This document shows positions 23,801 through 32,503 of a stretch of DNA of 64,000 nt, in pieces. The notes beneath the pieces were generated by a model. That model did no database searches. It was not told where the DNA came from and was given only the letters and a program-made list of their open reading frames with translations. Within the stretch, counting starts at the first letter, position 1; the number at the start of each line of letters is the position of its first letter. A program made the position numbers and the translations under genes. The DNA comes from Pseudideonella sakaiensis (lineage in GTDB: Bacteria; Pseudomonadota; Gammaproteobacteria; Burkholderiales; Burkholderiaceae_C): positions 62,001-126,000 of the forward strand of contig NZ_BBYR01000032.1 in assembly GCF_001293525.1 (NCBI RefSeq). The letters run 5' to 3'.

Positions 23801-24703
23801 TCAGGCCGCCACGGGCAGCGCCTGCAGGATCTCGACGAAGCGCTGGGCAAGCGGCGGCACGGCCGCGTCGCGCCGCAACAGCGCGCCGACCTGGCGGCGG
23901 AAGCGGGCCTCGGCGATCGGCAGCCGCGCCAGCCCCCGCCCGGCCTCGCTGGCCAGGCTGGAGGCGCCGAGCAGGGACACCAGGTCGCTGTGGCGCACCA
24001 GGTCCAGCAGCGGCGCCGCGGAGTTGTTCATCTCCACCACCACCCGCGGCGGCGGCAGCCCCGCCTCGGCCAGCCGACCCTCCACCGCGCGGCGTCCCGC
24101 GACCGCCGGCCCCGGCAGCATCCAGCCCGCCTGCGCCAGGTCCTTCCAGCCGAGGCGCCGCCGCGCCAGCAGCGGGTGGCCCTCGCGCACGACCAGCCAC
24201 AGGTCGTCCTCGATCAGCGGCAGCGCCTGCAGGTCCTCCGGCGTGGCGGCGGGCAGGGCACTGAGGGCGAGGTCGAGGTCGCCGCGGCGCAGCGCGCGCA
24301 GCAGCTCGTCGTTCAGCGCGCTGTGCAGCGAGATCCGCGCCGCGGGCCGCTCGCGGTGCAGGCGCAGCCCGGCCGGCACGAACAGCCGCGCCACGTAGAG
24401 CGGCGACACGCCGACGCGCAGCAGGCCGCGCTCGCCGAGGTGCAGGTCGGAGGCCTCGCGCAGCGCGTCGCCGAGCCCGTGGCGCAGCGGCGCGACCCGC
24501 GCATGGAAGTGCTCGGCGACCGCGGTGAGCGCCATGCCGCCGCGGCTGCGCACGAACAGCGGGAAGCCGAGCGCGGCCTCGAGGCGCTGGATGCCCTGGG
24601 TGACCGCCGGCTGCGAGACCCCCAGCTCGAGCGCCGCGCGCCGCACCCGGGCGTGGCGCACCACTGCGAGGAAGTAGTCCAGGTCGTCCAGTCGCAGGGC
24701 CAT
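23801..24703 (-). CDS. LysR-family transcriptional regulator
   Basis: 300 residues. The helix-turn-helix lies at about residues 1-60 (LDYFLAVVRHARVRRAALEL, GVSQPAVTQGIQRLEAALGF). The effector domain contains ERGLLRVGVSPLYVARLFV. The ATG at 24703 puts the helix-turn-helix at the normal start; an in-frame ATG 63 bp upstream would add an unrelated leader. It diverges from the acyl-CoA ligase operon (107-bp gap), the standard arrangement for control of that operon. Confidence 0.87.
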   Translation of the reverse strand: MALRLDDLDYFLAVVRHARVRRAALELGVSQPAVTQGIQRLEAALGFPLFVRSRGGMALTAVAEHFHARVAPLRHGLGDALREASDLHLGERGLLRVGVSPLYVARLFVPAGLRLHRERPAARISLHSALNDELLRALRRGDLDLALSALPAATPEDLQALPLIEDDLWLVVREGHPLLARRRLGWKDLAQAGWMLPGPAVAGRRAVEGRLAEAGLPPPRVVVEMNNSAAPLLDLVRHSDLVSLLGASSLASEAGRGLARLPIAEARFRRQVGALLRRDAAVPPLAQRFVEILQALPVAA

Positions 24704-24772
24704 CGCCGCCTCCGTCGGGTGATCACGGCAGCTTATCAGCGAGGCGGATTCGATGATCCACGGCACGCGCCG

Positions 24773-24786
24773 GCCTGCCTAGACTG
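24773..24786 (+). promoter_or_regulatory. Promoter -10 candidate (GCCTGCCTAGACTG)
   Basis: Same 14-mer as at 12355-12368, here 24 bp before the acyl-CoA ligase start, with TAGACT as the presumed -10. The gap to the divergent LysR gene also contains the palindrome GTGATCAC (24719-24726). The promoter is inferred from repetition and position. Confidence 0.4.
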
Positions 24787-24810
24787 GCGCCAGTTCCGGA
24801 GACAACCGCC

Positions 24811-26415
24811 ATGCCGACATCGCAGGAAGCGCCCGCCCCGCAGGGCATCAACCTCGGCCTCTACCTGGCGCGCAGCGCGCGCCACTGGCCGCAGCGGCCC
24901 GCGATCCTGTTCCGTGACCGGGCGATCAGCTACGCGGCGCTGGACGAGCGCGCGAACCGCCTGGCCCAGGCGCTGCGCGCGCTCGGCCTGCGGCGCGGCG
25001 ACCGTGTCGCGATCGTCTCGCCGAACCGGCCGGAGATCGTCGAGCTGGAATGCGCCTTCTACCGGCTCGGGCTGGTGAAGGTGGCGCTGAACGCCCGGCT
25101 GGCCGAGGACGAGCTGCGGGCCGCGCTGGCCAACGCCGAGCCGGCGGCCTGCGTGGCCGGGCCCGAGGGCCGGCGCCTGGTGGACGCCGCCACCGCGGGC
25201 CTGCCCGGCCTGCGCTGGCGGATCGCGCTCGACCCGGTGGCCGACGCCGGGCCGGGCTGGCTGGACTACGAGGCGCTGCTGGCCGCCGCGCCCGCGACGC
25301 CGCTGCTCGAGCCGATGCAGCCCGACGAGCTGGCCGTGCTGCACTACACCTCGGGCTCCACCGGCGCGCTGAAGGCCGCGATGCAGACGGTGGGCAACCG
25401 CTTCGCGTCGCTGCGCAAGGTCGTGATGGGCCGCATGCAGGCCGGCCCGGGCGACGTGCTGATGCTGTGCGGGCCGATCACCCACGCCAGCGGCATGTTC
25501 ATCCAGCCGATGCTGTTCCAGGGCGCCACCGTGCTGCTGATGGAGCGCTTCGTGCCCGCCGAGATCCTGGCCGCGATCGAGCGCCACCGGGTCACGATGG
25601 CCTTCTTCGTGCCGGCGATGATCCACGCGCTGCTGGCCGAGCCCGGCCTGCGCCGGCACGACCTGTCCAGCCTGCGGCTGCTGAGCTACGGCGCGGCGCC
25701 GATGTCGGCGGCACGCATCCGCGAGGCCTGGGAGGCCTTCGGGCCGGTGCTGGCGCAGGGCTACGGCGCCGGCGAGACCACGGGCGGCGTGCTCGGCCTG
25801 GGCATCGCCGACCATGCGCGCGCGATCGCCGGCGAGCGGCCGGAGCTGCTGGAAGCCTGCGGCCGTGCCCTCGGCGAGGCCGACGTCCAGGTGCTCGACG
25901 ACGACGGACGGCCGGTCAGCGGCGACGCGATCGGCGAGATCTGCGTGCGCGGCCCCGACGTCTTCGCCGGCTACTGGCGCGAGCCGGCGCTGACGCGCGA
26001 GGCCTTCGACGCCGCCGGCTGGCTGCGCACCGGCGACCTGGCGCGCGTCGACCACGAGGGCTACGTCTTCATCGTCGACCGGCGCAAGGACATGCTGGTG
26101 ACCGGCGGCTTCAACGTCTACCCGCGCGAGGTCGAGGCGGTGCTCGCGCGCCACCCCGCGGTCTACGAGGTCTGCGTGGTCGGCGTGCCGGACGAGCACT
26201 GGGGCGAGGCGGTCAAGGCGGTGGTGGTGCTGCGCGAGGGCGCGCGCGCCGACGCGGACGAGCTGCTGCGCTTCTGCGAAGGCCGGCTGGCCGGCTTCAA
26301 GCGCCCGCGCTCGGTCGACCTGGTGGACCAGCTGCCGAAGAACGGCAACGGCAAGCTCAGCCGCAAGGACGTGCGCGAGCCCTACTGGCGCGGCCGTTCG
26401 CGCCGCGTCAACTGA
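24811..26415 (+). CDS. AMP-forming acyl-CoA ligase
   Basis: 534-residue member of the acyl-adenylate-forming family, which activates a carboxylic acid with ATP and joins it to CoA. LHYTSGSTGALKAAMQ (about residues 176-191) is the P-loop, where Ala replaces the usual Pro-Lys context. QGYGAGETTGGV is motif A5. WLRTGDLARVDHEGYVFIVD carries the invariant Asp. MLVTGGFNVYPREVE is the hinge, and LPKNGNGKLSRKDVR carries the catalytic Lys. It leads an operon with an acyl-CoA dehydrogenase and a Bug protein, so it probably activates an imported aromatic or fatty acid for side-chain oxidation. Substrate unknown. Confidence 0.85.
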   Translation: MPTSQEAPAPQGINLGLYLARSARHWPQRPAILFRDRAISYAALDERANRLAQALRALGLRRGDRVAIVSPNRPEIVELECAFYRLGLVKVALNARLAEDELRAALANAEPAACVAGPEGRRLVDAATAGLPGLRWRIALDPVADAGPGWLDYEALLAAAPATPLLEPMQPDELAVLHYTSGSTGALKAAMQTVGNRFASLRKVVMGRMQAGPGDVLMLCGPITHASGMFIQPMLFQGATVLLMERFVPAEILAAIERHRVTMAFFVPAMIHALLAEPGLRRHDLSSLRLLSYGAAPMSAARIREAWEAFGPVLAQGYGAGETTGGVLGLGIADHARAIAGERPELLEACGRALGEADVQVLDDDGRPVSGDAIGEICVRGPDVFAGYWREPALTREAFDAAGWLRTGDLARVDHEGYVFIVDRRKDMLVTGGFNVYPREVEAVLARHPAVYEVCVVGVPDEHWGEAVKAVVVLREGARADADELLRFCEGRLAGFKRPRSVDLVDQLPKNGNGKLSRKDVREPYWRGRSRRVN

Positions 26416-26425
26416 AGGAAGCGCC

Positions 26426-27643
26426 ATGTCCGCCGCCCCTCTTCCCGCCGGCTTCGAAGGCAGTCCCGAGGCTGCCGCCTTCATCGCCCGCGTGCAGGCT
26501 TTCCTGCACGACGAGCTGGCCCCGCTCGCAGCCACCGAGGGCATCGACAGCGCCCACGCACCGGACCGTGCGCTGCTGCGCCGTGTCTGGCGCCTGTCGC
26601 ACGAGCGCGGCTTCTACGGCATGACCCTGCCCCGCACGATGGGCGGGGCCGGCTTCGACCTGGTCGACCACGTGCTGATCAAGGAGGCGATCTACGCCAG
26701 CGGCTCGCCGTTCGCGCCGCACGTGCTCGGCGAGCTGTCGGGCCCGCCGCGGCTGGGCGCGCTGGTGCAGGCTGCCACGCCCTACCACCTGGCGGAGGTG
26801 ATCGGGCCGGTGGCCCGCGCCGAGAAGGCGATCTGCTTCGCGATCACCGAGCCGGAGGCCGGCTCGGACGCCGCCGCGGTGCAGACGCGGGCCACCGCCG
26901 ACGGCGACGGCTTCGTGCTGGACGGCGTGAAGCGCTTCATCTCGGGCGCGCCCTTCTGCGACCTGGCGGTCGTGATCGCCTGCACCGACGCGGCGCGCCG
27001 CGAGACCACCGCCTTCTTCGTCGAGCGCGACCGCCCGGGCTGCCGCATCGAGGCCGGCTACAAGACCATGGCCGGCCAGTCGCACACCGGCAACATCGTG
27101 CTCGAGAGCTGCCGCATCCCGGCGGCGAACCAGATCGGCGAGCGCGGCCGCGGCCTCGCGCTGGCGCTGGGCCGCATCACCGTCAACCGCCTGCTGCACA
27201 CGCCGGCGATGCTCGGGCTGGCGCGGCTGGCCTTCGAGGACGCGCGCGCCCACGCGCTGGCGCGCCGCCAGTTCGGCCAGCCGATCGCCGGCTTCCAGGC
27301 GGTGCAGCACCTGCTCGCCGACATGGCCACCGACCTGGCGGCGGCGCGCGCGCTGATGCTGGCCACGGCGCGCCGCCTCGCGCAGGGCGGCGACGGCCGC
27401 GCCGAGGCCTCGATGGCCAAGCTGTTCTGTTCCGAGGCCGCCTTCCGCATCGCCGACCGCGCGGTGCAGGTGCTGGGCGGCGAGGGCATCGTCCAGGGCT
27501 CGCGCGTGGAGTTCCTGTTCCGGCTGCTGCGCATGTACCGGGTGCTGACCGGGACCAGCGAGATCCAGCGCAACACCATCGCCCGCGAGCTGCTCGCGCC
27601 GGCCGCCGCGCACACCGCGGCCGCCGAGCCGCAGCCCGCGTGA
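26426..27643 (+). CDS. Acyl-CoA dehydrogenase
   Basis: 405-residue flavoenzyme. FAITEPEAGSDAAAVQTRAT is the FAD/substrate block, SGAPFCDLAVVIACTDAARR the middle beta-domain, and HALARRQFGQPIAGFQAVQH with the closing VLTGTSEIQRNTIARELL the C-terminal helical domain. It lies 10 bp behind the acyl-CoA ligase and likely removes two hydrogens from the CoA ester that enzyme makes. The electron acceptor would be ETF, whose genes are not in view. Chain-length or ring specificity cannot be read from the sequence. Confidence 0.86.
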   Translation: MSAAPLPAGFEGSPEAAAFIARVQAFLHDELAPLAATEGIDSAHAPDRALLRRVWRLSHERGFYGMTLPRTMGGAGFDLVDHVLIKEAIYASGSPFAPHVLGELSGPPRLGALVQAATPYHLAEVIGPVARAEKAICFAITEPEAGSDAAAVQTRATADGDGFVLDGVKRFISGAPFCDLAVVIACTDAARRETTAFFVERDRPGCRIEAGYKTMAGQSHTGNIVLESCRIPAANQIGERGRGLALALGRITVNRLLHTPAMLGLARLAFEDARAHALARRQFGQPIAGFQAVQHLLADMATDLAAARALMLATARRLAQGGDGRAEASMAKLFCSEAAFRIADRAVQVLGGEGIVQGSRVEFLFRLLRMYRVLTGTSEIQRNTIARELLAPAAAHTAAAEPQPA

Positions 27644-27668
27644 CCCGCCTGCCCCAGGGAGCCCGACC

Positions 27669-28634
27669 ATGAACCGCCGCCACCACCTGCAGGCCCTCGC
27701 GCTCGCCTTCGTCGGTGCCGACCTCGCCCGTGCCGACGAGGCCTGGCCGCGCCGGCCGATCCGCTGGATCGTGCCCTTCCTGCCCGGCACCTCGCCGGAC
27801 AACACGGTGCGCATCCTCGCCGAGGCGATGGGCGCCGCGCTGAAGCAGACCATCGTGGTCGAGAACCGCGCCGGCGCCGGCGGCAACCTCGGCGCCCAGG
27901 CCGCGGCGCGCGCCGCGCCGGACGGCTACACCTGGGTCTACTCGGGCTCGCCGATGGCGGCGGGCATGCGCATGTACACCCGGCCGGGCTTCGACGTGAA
28001 CGAGGACTTCGTCCACATCGGCCGCATCGGCGTGTCCGACCTCGCGGTCGTGGTGCGCTCCGAGGGCGGGCCCGCCAGCCTCCAGGCCCTGCTGGCCCGT
28101 GCGAAGCAGTCGCCGGGCGCCGTGATGTATGCGACCGGCGGCGTCGGCTCGCCGGCACACCTGGCCGCCGAGGCGATGCTGCGCGCCGCGGGCGCGACGG
28201 CCACCCACGTGCCCTACAAGGGCGCGACCGAATCGACCAAGGCGGTGCTCTCGAAGGACGTGGACTTCGCGGTGGCGATCACCTCGGTGGCCCTGCCCCA
28301 GGTCGACCAGGGCAAGCTCGCGGCGCTGGCCGTCACCGCGCCGCAGCGCCACCGGCGGCTGCCGAAGGTGCCCACGCTGGCCGAGGCCGGCGTGCCGGTC
28401 GCCTTCACGTCGAGCGGGGGCCTGTCGCTGCCGGCCGGCACGCCGCCGGCGATCGTGCGCCGCGTGACCGAGGTGCTGAACGACGCGCTCGCCCGTCCCG
28501 AGGTGCGCACGCGCATCGAGGACCTGGGCGGCCGCGTGGCGCCGACCACCCCGCAGGCCTACGCGGCGCTGCTGCGCCAGGAGATCGACGCGACCGAGAA
28601 GCTGATGGCCGCGGCGCGTATCGAGGCGCAGTGA
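27669..28634 (+). CDS. Bug/TctC-family periplasmic substrate-binding protein
   Basis: 321 residues, with a short N-terminal signal (MNRRHHLQALALAFVGADLA, cleavage near ARA-DEAW). Bug blocks are present: WPRRPIRWIVPFLPGTSPDN, IVVENRAGAGGNLGAQAAAR, THVPYKGATESTKAVLSKDV and a C-terminal PAGTPPAIVRRVTEVLNDAL. It is third in the ligase/dehydrogenase operon, 25 bp behind the dehydrogenase. It probably binds the acid that the ligase activates. This is the fourth Bug protein in 22 kb, none with TctAB partners. Confidence 0.88.
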   Translation: MNRRHHLQALALAFVGADLARADEAWPRRPIRWIVPFLPGTSPDNTVRILAEAMGAALKQTIVVENRAGAGGNLGAQAAARAAPDGYTWVYSGSPMAAGMRMYTRPGFDVNEDFVHIGRIGVSDLAVVVRSEGGPASLQALLARAKQSPGAVMYATGGVGSPAHLAAEAMLRAAGATATHVPYKGATESTKAVLSKDVDFAVAITSVALPQVDQGKLAALAVTAPQRHRRLPKVPTLAEAGVPVAFTSSGGLSLPAGTPPAIVRRVTEVLNDALARPEVRTRIEDLGGRVAPTTPQAYAALLRQEIDATEKLMAAARIEAQ

Positions 28635-28706
28635 GGCCGGGCCGCCCCGGGACAGCCGCGCGCGACGCGCACCGCACGACGCCGGCCTGAGGGAACGGCC
28701 CGGGCA

Positions 28707-28729
28707 CCGCCCGGCCCTGGGGGCGCTCA
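28707..28729 (-). repeat. Post-stop repeat element, copy 1
   Basis: On the minus strand the element starts with the TGA stop of the GspE-like gene and reads TGAGCGCCCCCAGG, then GCCGGGCGG. The identical 23 bp span the stop of the BMP lipoprotein gene, and a near-identical copy spans the stop at 31426. Probably a dispersed terminator-like or REP-like unit. Confidence 0.6.
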
Positions 28730-30769
28730 GGAGTTGCTCGCCCCCAGCACCTCGGCCATGTCCGTCAGCCCGGCCAGGGCCTTCTCGATGCCGTCCTGGC
28801 GCAGCGTGCTCATGCCGGCCTGCAGCGCGGCGGCCTGCATCTGCGCGGCGGGCGCCTGGTGGCGCACCAGGTCGCGGATCGCGTCGTCGGCGACCATCAG
28901 CTCGTGCAGGCCCAGGCGCTCGCGGTAGCCGTGGCCGTCGCAGGCCCGGCAGCCGACGGCGCGGTGCAGCTGCAGCTCGCCCTTCGCATTGCCGTGCTGC
29001 TGGCGCCAGCGTGCGAGCAGGGCCGGGGCCTCGGACAGCGGGCGCCGGCCGGACGTCAGGTACTGCTCGGCCAGCGCGGTGGCCTCGGAGGCGTCCAGCA
29101 CGTGCACCTCGCGGCACAGCATGCACAGGCGCCGCACCAGGCGCTGCGCGAGGATGCCGAGCAGGGAGTCGGAGAAGGCGAAGGGATCGAGCCCGATCTC
29201 CAGCAGCCGGGTGATGCTCTCCGGCGCGGAGTTGGTGTGCAGCGTGGACAGCACGAGGTGGCCGGTCAGCGAGGCCTCGATCGCGATGCGGGCGGTCTCC
29301 TCGTCGCGCATCTCGCCGATCATCACCACGTCGGGGTCGGCGCGCAGGAAGGTGCGCATCGCGGCGGCGAAGGTCCAGCCGATGCGCGGATTGACCTGCA
29401 CCTGGCGCAGGCCTTCCTGGGTGATCTCGACCGGGTCCTCGGCGGTCCAGATCTTCTTGTTGGCGGTGTTCAGGTCGCGCATCACCGAGTGCAGCGAGGT
29501 CGTCTTGCCGCAGCCGGTCGGCCCGCAGACCAGGATCAGGCCATAGCTCTTGCGCATCAGCGCGCGCAGGCCCTCGAGGTTGTCCCGCGTCAGGCCGATG
29601 CTCTCCAGTGGCCGCGGCTTCAGGCTGGACAGGATGCGCAGCACCACGTCCTCGAGGCCGCGCGCGGTCGGCACGGTGACCAGGCGCAGCTCGATGCGCG
29701 GGCCGCCGAAGCGCGCGAAGTCGATCTTGCCGTCCTGCGGCTTGCGGTGCTCCGAGATGTCGAGGTCGGCCATGATCTTCAGCCGCGCGACCAGCGCGAA
29801 GCGGTAGCGCGCCGGCACCTCGAGGAAAGGCTGCAGCTCGCCATCGATGCGCAGCCGGATGCGGGTCGGGCGCGGGGCGTCGGCCGTCTCGATGTGGACG
29901 TCGGAGGCGCGGTGGCGGATCGCGTCGCTGATCAGGGTGTTGATCAGCCGCACCAGCGTGTTGTCCGACTCGGAGACCACCGCGGCGGCGGCGGCCGGCG
30001 AGTCGTCCTCGCCGGCGGACAGCTCGGCCGCGAGCTCGTGCACGTCGCGCATCGAGAAGGCCGCGGCGGACGGCGGCTCGGCCTCGCCGGCGCCGCCGCT
30101 GGCGGGCGCGGCCGCCACCACGGCCTGCAGGTTGGTCAGCGCGTAGGCGCGGGCCACCGAAGGCGCCAGCGTGCCGGGCAGCGCGATCGCCGGCTGGATG
30201 CGCAGCTCGCAGATGAAGCGCAGCTCGTCGAGCAGCGGCTTGTCCCAGGGGTTGGGCATCGCCACCACCAGCGCATCGCCGTGCACCGTCAGCGGCAGCA
30301 GCGTCTCGCGCAGCGCGACGCTGCGCGGCAGCCGGCGCAGCGCCTCCGGCTCCGGCGCGATGCCGCGCAGGTCGACCGTGGGCACGCCGAGCCAGTCGGC
30401 CAGCAGCGCGGCCAGCTGGGACGCGGTGAGCACCTCGCTGTCGACCAGCAGCTGGCCGATCAGGCGGTGCGGCTGGGTGCGGGTCTGGCGCTCGAGCGCG
30501 TGCGCGACCGTCTCGGCGTCGACGAGGCCGCTGTCCACCAGGGCCTCGCCCAGGCGCCGCGCGCGGCGCGCCGGCGCCCGCGTCAGGTGCTCGCGCAGCG
30601 CGTCCAGCGTGGCGATGGCGCCGTGGGCCGACGACTCGCCCTGGGCCGCGAGGGCCAGGCTGGGCGCCGTGGCCGGCGCCGTGGCCGGGGTGGCGGGCGC
30701 GGCCGGGGCGCGGGCGGGTGCCGGACGGGGGGCGGCGAGGGGCGGGGAAGAGGAAGGGGAGCGGGCCAT
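28727..30769 (-). CDS. GspE/PilB-type secretion ATPase
   Basis: 680-residue hexameric ATPase of type II secretion or type IV pilus systems. A disordered Ala/Pro-rich start (about 45 residues) precedes an N-terminal GspE domain (RRLGEALVDSGLVDAETVAH; LLADWLGVPTVDL). The core has Walker A CGPTGCGKTTSLHSVMRD, an Asp box TAEDPVEITQEGLRQVQVNP, Walker B DPDVVMIGEMRDEETARI and a His box TGHLVLSTLHTNSAPE. Two CxxC pairs (CMLC, CRAC) give the zinc tetracysteine site. The start at 30769 is chosen because upstream open frame runs over other genes. No other secretion or pilus gene is in view, so it works with components encoded elsewhere or is a stand-alone paralogue. Confidence 0.88.
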   Translation of the reverse strand: MARSPSSSPPLAAPRPAPARAPAAPATPATAPATAPSLALAAQGESSAHGAIATLDALREHLTRAPARRARRLGEALVDSGLVDAETVAHALERQTRTQPHRLIGQLLVDSEVLTASQLAALLADWLGVPTVDLRGIAPEPEALRRLPRSVALRETLLPLTVHGDALVVAMPNPWDKPLLDELRFICELRIQPAIALPGTLAPSVARAYALTNLQAVVAAAPASGGAGEAEPPSAAAFSMRDVHELAAELSAGEDDSPAAAAAVVSESDNTLVRLINTLISDAIRHRASDVHIETADAPRPTRIRLRIDGELQPFLEVPARYRFALVARLKIMADLDISEHRKPQDGKIDFARFGGPRIELRLVTVPTARGLEDVVLRILSSLKPRPLESIGLTRDNLEGLRALMRKSYGLILVCGPTGCGKTTSLHSVMRDLNTANKKIWTAEDPVEITQEGLRQVQVNPRIGWTFAAAMRTFLRADPDVVMIGEMRDEETARIAIEASLTGHLVLSTLHTNSAPESITRLLEIGLDPFAFSDSLLGILAQRLVRRLCMLCREVHVLDASEATALAEQYLTSGRRPLSEAPALLARWRQQHGNAKGELQLHRAVGCRACDGHGYRERLGLHELMVADDAIRDLVRHQAPAAQMQAAALQAGMSTLRQDGIEKALAGLTDMAEVLGASNS

Positions 30770-30919
30770 GTCGGTAACGAAATGTTCCGCGACGATAAGG
30801 GATCTCGGGGTTTTTCCGCATCCTCCGATCGACGGTGGCGCGGACGTAGGTGCATTCCGACACGCCATGCCGGCCTCGGTTGACGGCGAACTGTCATCCG
30901 CCCTGCCTACGATGCCGGG

Positions 30920-31156
30920 ATGCCGAACAAGTCCCATGCCAAGTTCCTCGTCCTGATGGGGTCGGCCAGCGGGCGCGCGCTGTTGTTCGACGGCGAGCGC
31001 CAGTGGGTCGGCGAGGTCATCGAGCACGATGGATTCATCGTCGACCGCCTGCTCGAGAAGGCCCGCGCCTGCCCGCTGCCGGACCCCGCGATGCTGAGCC
31101 AGGTGCAGCCGCCGCCGCCGGCGCGCGGCGCCAGCGCCTGCTGTTTCGAGCTGTGA
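30920..31156 (+). CDS. Small conserved-looking hypothetical protein
   Basis: 78 residues, unknown function. The first half is compact and strand-rich (HAKFLVLMGSASGRALLFDG, then ERQWVGEVIEHDGFIVDRLL). The tail is Pro-rich and ends in GASACCFEL with a Cys pair. No signal peptide or membrane helix. It starts 150 bp from the divergent GspE-like gene and is followed within 5 bp by another small frame. Coding is supported by composition and the spacing of neighbours rather than by a known family. Confidence 0.5.
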   Translation: MPNKSHAKFLVLMGSASGRALLFDGERQWVGEVIEHDGFIVDRLLEKARACPLPDPAMLSQVQPPPPARGASACCFEL

Positions 31157-31161
31157 GCCCG

Positions 31162-31428
31162 ATGCGCCGCCCGAACGTCCCCTCGCTGGTGCTCGTCGGC
31201 CCGACGGGTGCGATGCCGGCACCCGGGCCCCGGCTGGCTGCGCGCTCGACGGCCCCGTCCCTGGCGGGCGCTGGCGCCTCGCTGTCGTCGGGGAGTTGCT
31301 TGCCCCGTCGCCTGCCGCCGCCCGCGCCGCTGCCGACCCTCGACCCGGCCTGCGCGCGCGGGATGGCGCCGCACGGCGTGGTCGACCACGCGTGGCAGCG
31401 CCTGCGCCGCTGGCTCGTCGGGTTCTGA
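31162..31428 (+). CDS. Small hypothetical protein
   Basis: 88 residues beginning MRRPNVPSLVLVGPTGAMP and ending DHAWQRLRRWLVGF; Pro/Ala/Arg-rich in the middle. No family recognised. It follows the 78-residue gene by 5 bp and its stop is the start of the post-stop repeat found at two other gene ends, which supports this being a true gene end. Start choice uncertain. Confidence 0.4.
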   Translation: MRRPNVPSLVLVGPTGAMPAPGPRLAARSTAPSLAGAGASLSSGSCLPRRLPPPAPLPTLDPACARGMAPHGVVDHAWQRLRRWLVGF

Positions 31429-31446
31429 GCGCCCCAGGGCCGGCGG
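31426..31446 (+). repeat. Post-stop repeat element, copy 2 (variant)
   Basis: TGAGCGCCCCAGGGCCGGCGG, beginning with the TGA stop codon of the 88-residue gene. It equals the copies at 28707-28729 and 35695-35717 after removal of one C and one G. It is followed by two GCGCCCCACGGGGC hairpin units within about 60 bp. No gene lies between 31429 and 31615. Confidence 0.55.
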
Positions 31447-31615
31447 TGCCCGTGCCGCGCCCCACGGGGCCGCGCCCCACGGGGCGCGAGCGATCCGAAA
31501 CGGCCTGGCGCTTTCTCTGGAACGTACGCCTGGCCCGGCGAGGCTCCGGCTTGCAGTCAGGCCATCCGTCCCCAGATGTCAGGGGTCCGGCCGAGATGCC
31601 TTCCGAGGACCCGCC

Positions 31616-31969
31616 ATGCAGACCCTCCGCCTTCCCGAACGCCTCCGCGTCGTGCTGACCCTCGCCCAGCTGCTGGAGCAGCTCGAAGCCGGGCCGCGCG
31701 CGCCGGCGCCGCAGCAGTACCGCTCGGTGGTCGAGCACCTCGGCCAGGAACTGCGCCGACTCGATGGCGACGAGGCGCTGCCTTTCGTGCTCGAGCACTT
31801 CCCGGCCACCGCCACCGTCTATGAGAACCTGCGCTACGAGCAGGCCGGCCTGTGCCGCTCGCCGCTGGAGCTGTCGTTGAACACCGAGACGCGGGCGCGT
31901 GAGCTGATCGCGCGGCTCGCGGCGCGCGGCGAGCCTCCGCGCACGGCGGCCGGTTCCTCCGACGCCTGA
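31616..31969 (+). CDS. Hypothetical protein, helical
   Basis: 117 residues, no recognised domain. Mostly amphipathic helix: LRLPERLRVVLTLAQLLEQL, then QQYRSVVEHLGQELRRLDGD. A middle FPATATVYENLRYEQAGLCR could be a turn-rich linker, and the C-terminal ELIARLAARGE is again helical. No signal peptide; soluble and acidic overall. It stands alone, 187 bp after the previous gene and 76 bp before the next. Length and regular amphipathic pattern support coding. Confidence 0.6.
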   Translation: MQTLRLPERLRVVLTLAQLLEQLEAGPRAPAPQQYRSVVEHLGQELRRLDGDEALPFVLEHFPATATVYENLRYEQAGLCRSPLELSLNTETRARELIARLAARGEPPRTAAGSSDA

Positions 31970-32045
31970 TCCTTCGCAAGCGCTTGCGCTGGGGCCGTTG
32001 GCGCGGCCCGCCGCTGCGGCTACCATCGTTCGCAGAGGAGGCGGC

Positions 32046-32363
32046 ATGGGACGTACCGTCATCTGCGCATACCGGCCGAAACGCGGCCACGAGACCGAAC
32101 TGCTCGGGCTGGTCGCCGAGCACCTGCCGCTGCTGCAGTCGCGCGGGCTGGCCAACGGCCACGCCGGCTGCCGGATGCGGGCCCCCGACGGCACCGTGGT
32201 CGAGGTGTTCCAGTGGCGCTCTGCCGCGGCCATCGAGGAAGCCCATGGCGACCCCGACGTGCAGGCGCTGTGGGCGCGCTTCGCGCGCGCCTGCGACTAC
32301 GTGCCGCTGAACACGCTGCCGGAATGCAGCGAGATGTTCGCCGAATTCGATCCGCTGCCCTGA
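32046..32363 (+). CDS. Antibiotic biosynthesis monooxygenase-like (ABM fold) protein
   Basis: 105-residue dimeric alpha/beta-barrel protein candidate. MGRTVICAYRPKRGHETELL gives the first strand and helix, TVVEVFQWRSAAAIEEAHGD the second strand and helix, and VQALWARFARACDYVPLNTL the third. ABM-fold proteins include quinol monooxygenases, but many have no enzyme activity. A purine-rich stretch ending GAGGAGG lies 4 bp before the ATG. No operon partners, so no pathway can be assigned. Confidence 0.6.
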   Translation: MGRTVICAYRPKRGHETELLGLVAEHLPLLQSRGLANGHAGCRMRAPDGTVVEVFQWRSAAAIEEAHGDPDVQALWARFARACDYVPLNTLPECSEMFAEFDPLP

Positions 32364-32503
32364 GGGCGGCCCCACGGCTGGGCGGTGCCCGCCCCGTCCC
32401 CCGTGGGGGGTCGACAAGCTTCGGGACGGCCCGGCGTTCCCGTGAATCACGCCACGGGCCTCCGCAGCGCACTTGAAGCTCGGTGCGCCGCGGGCGGGCT
32501 GCG

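Noticed and set aside
32364-32503. Hairpin-rich gap after the ABM-like gene
   Set aside because: Several short C/G runs can pair, but none forms a stem clearly better than expected at this GC content, so no terminator was annotated.
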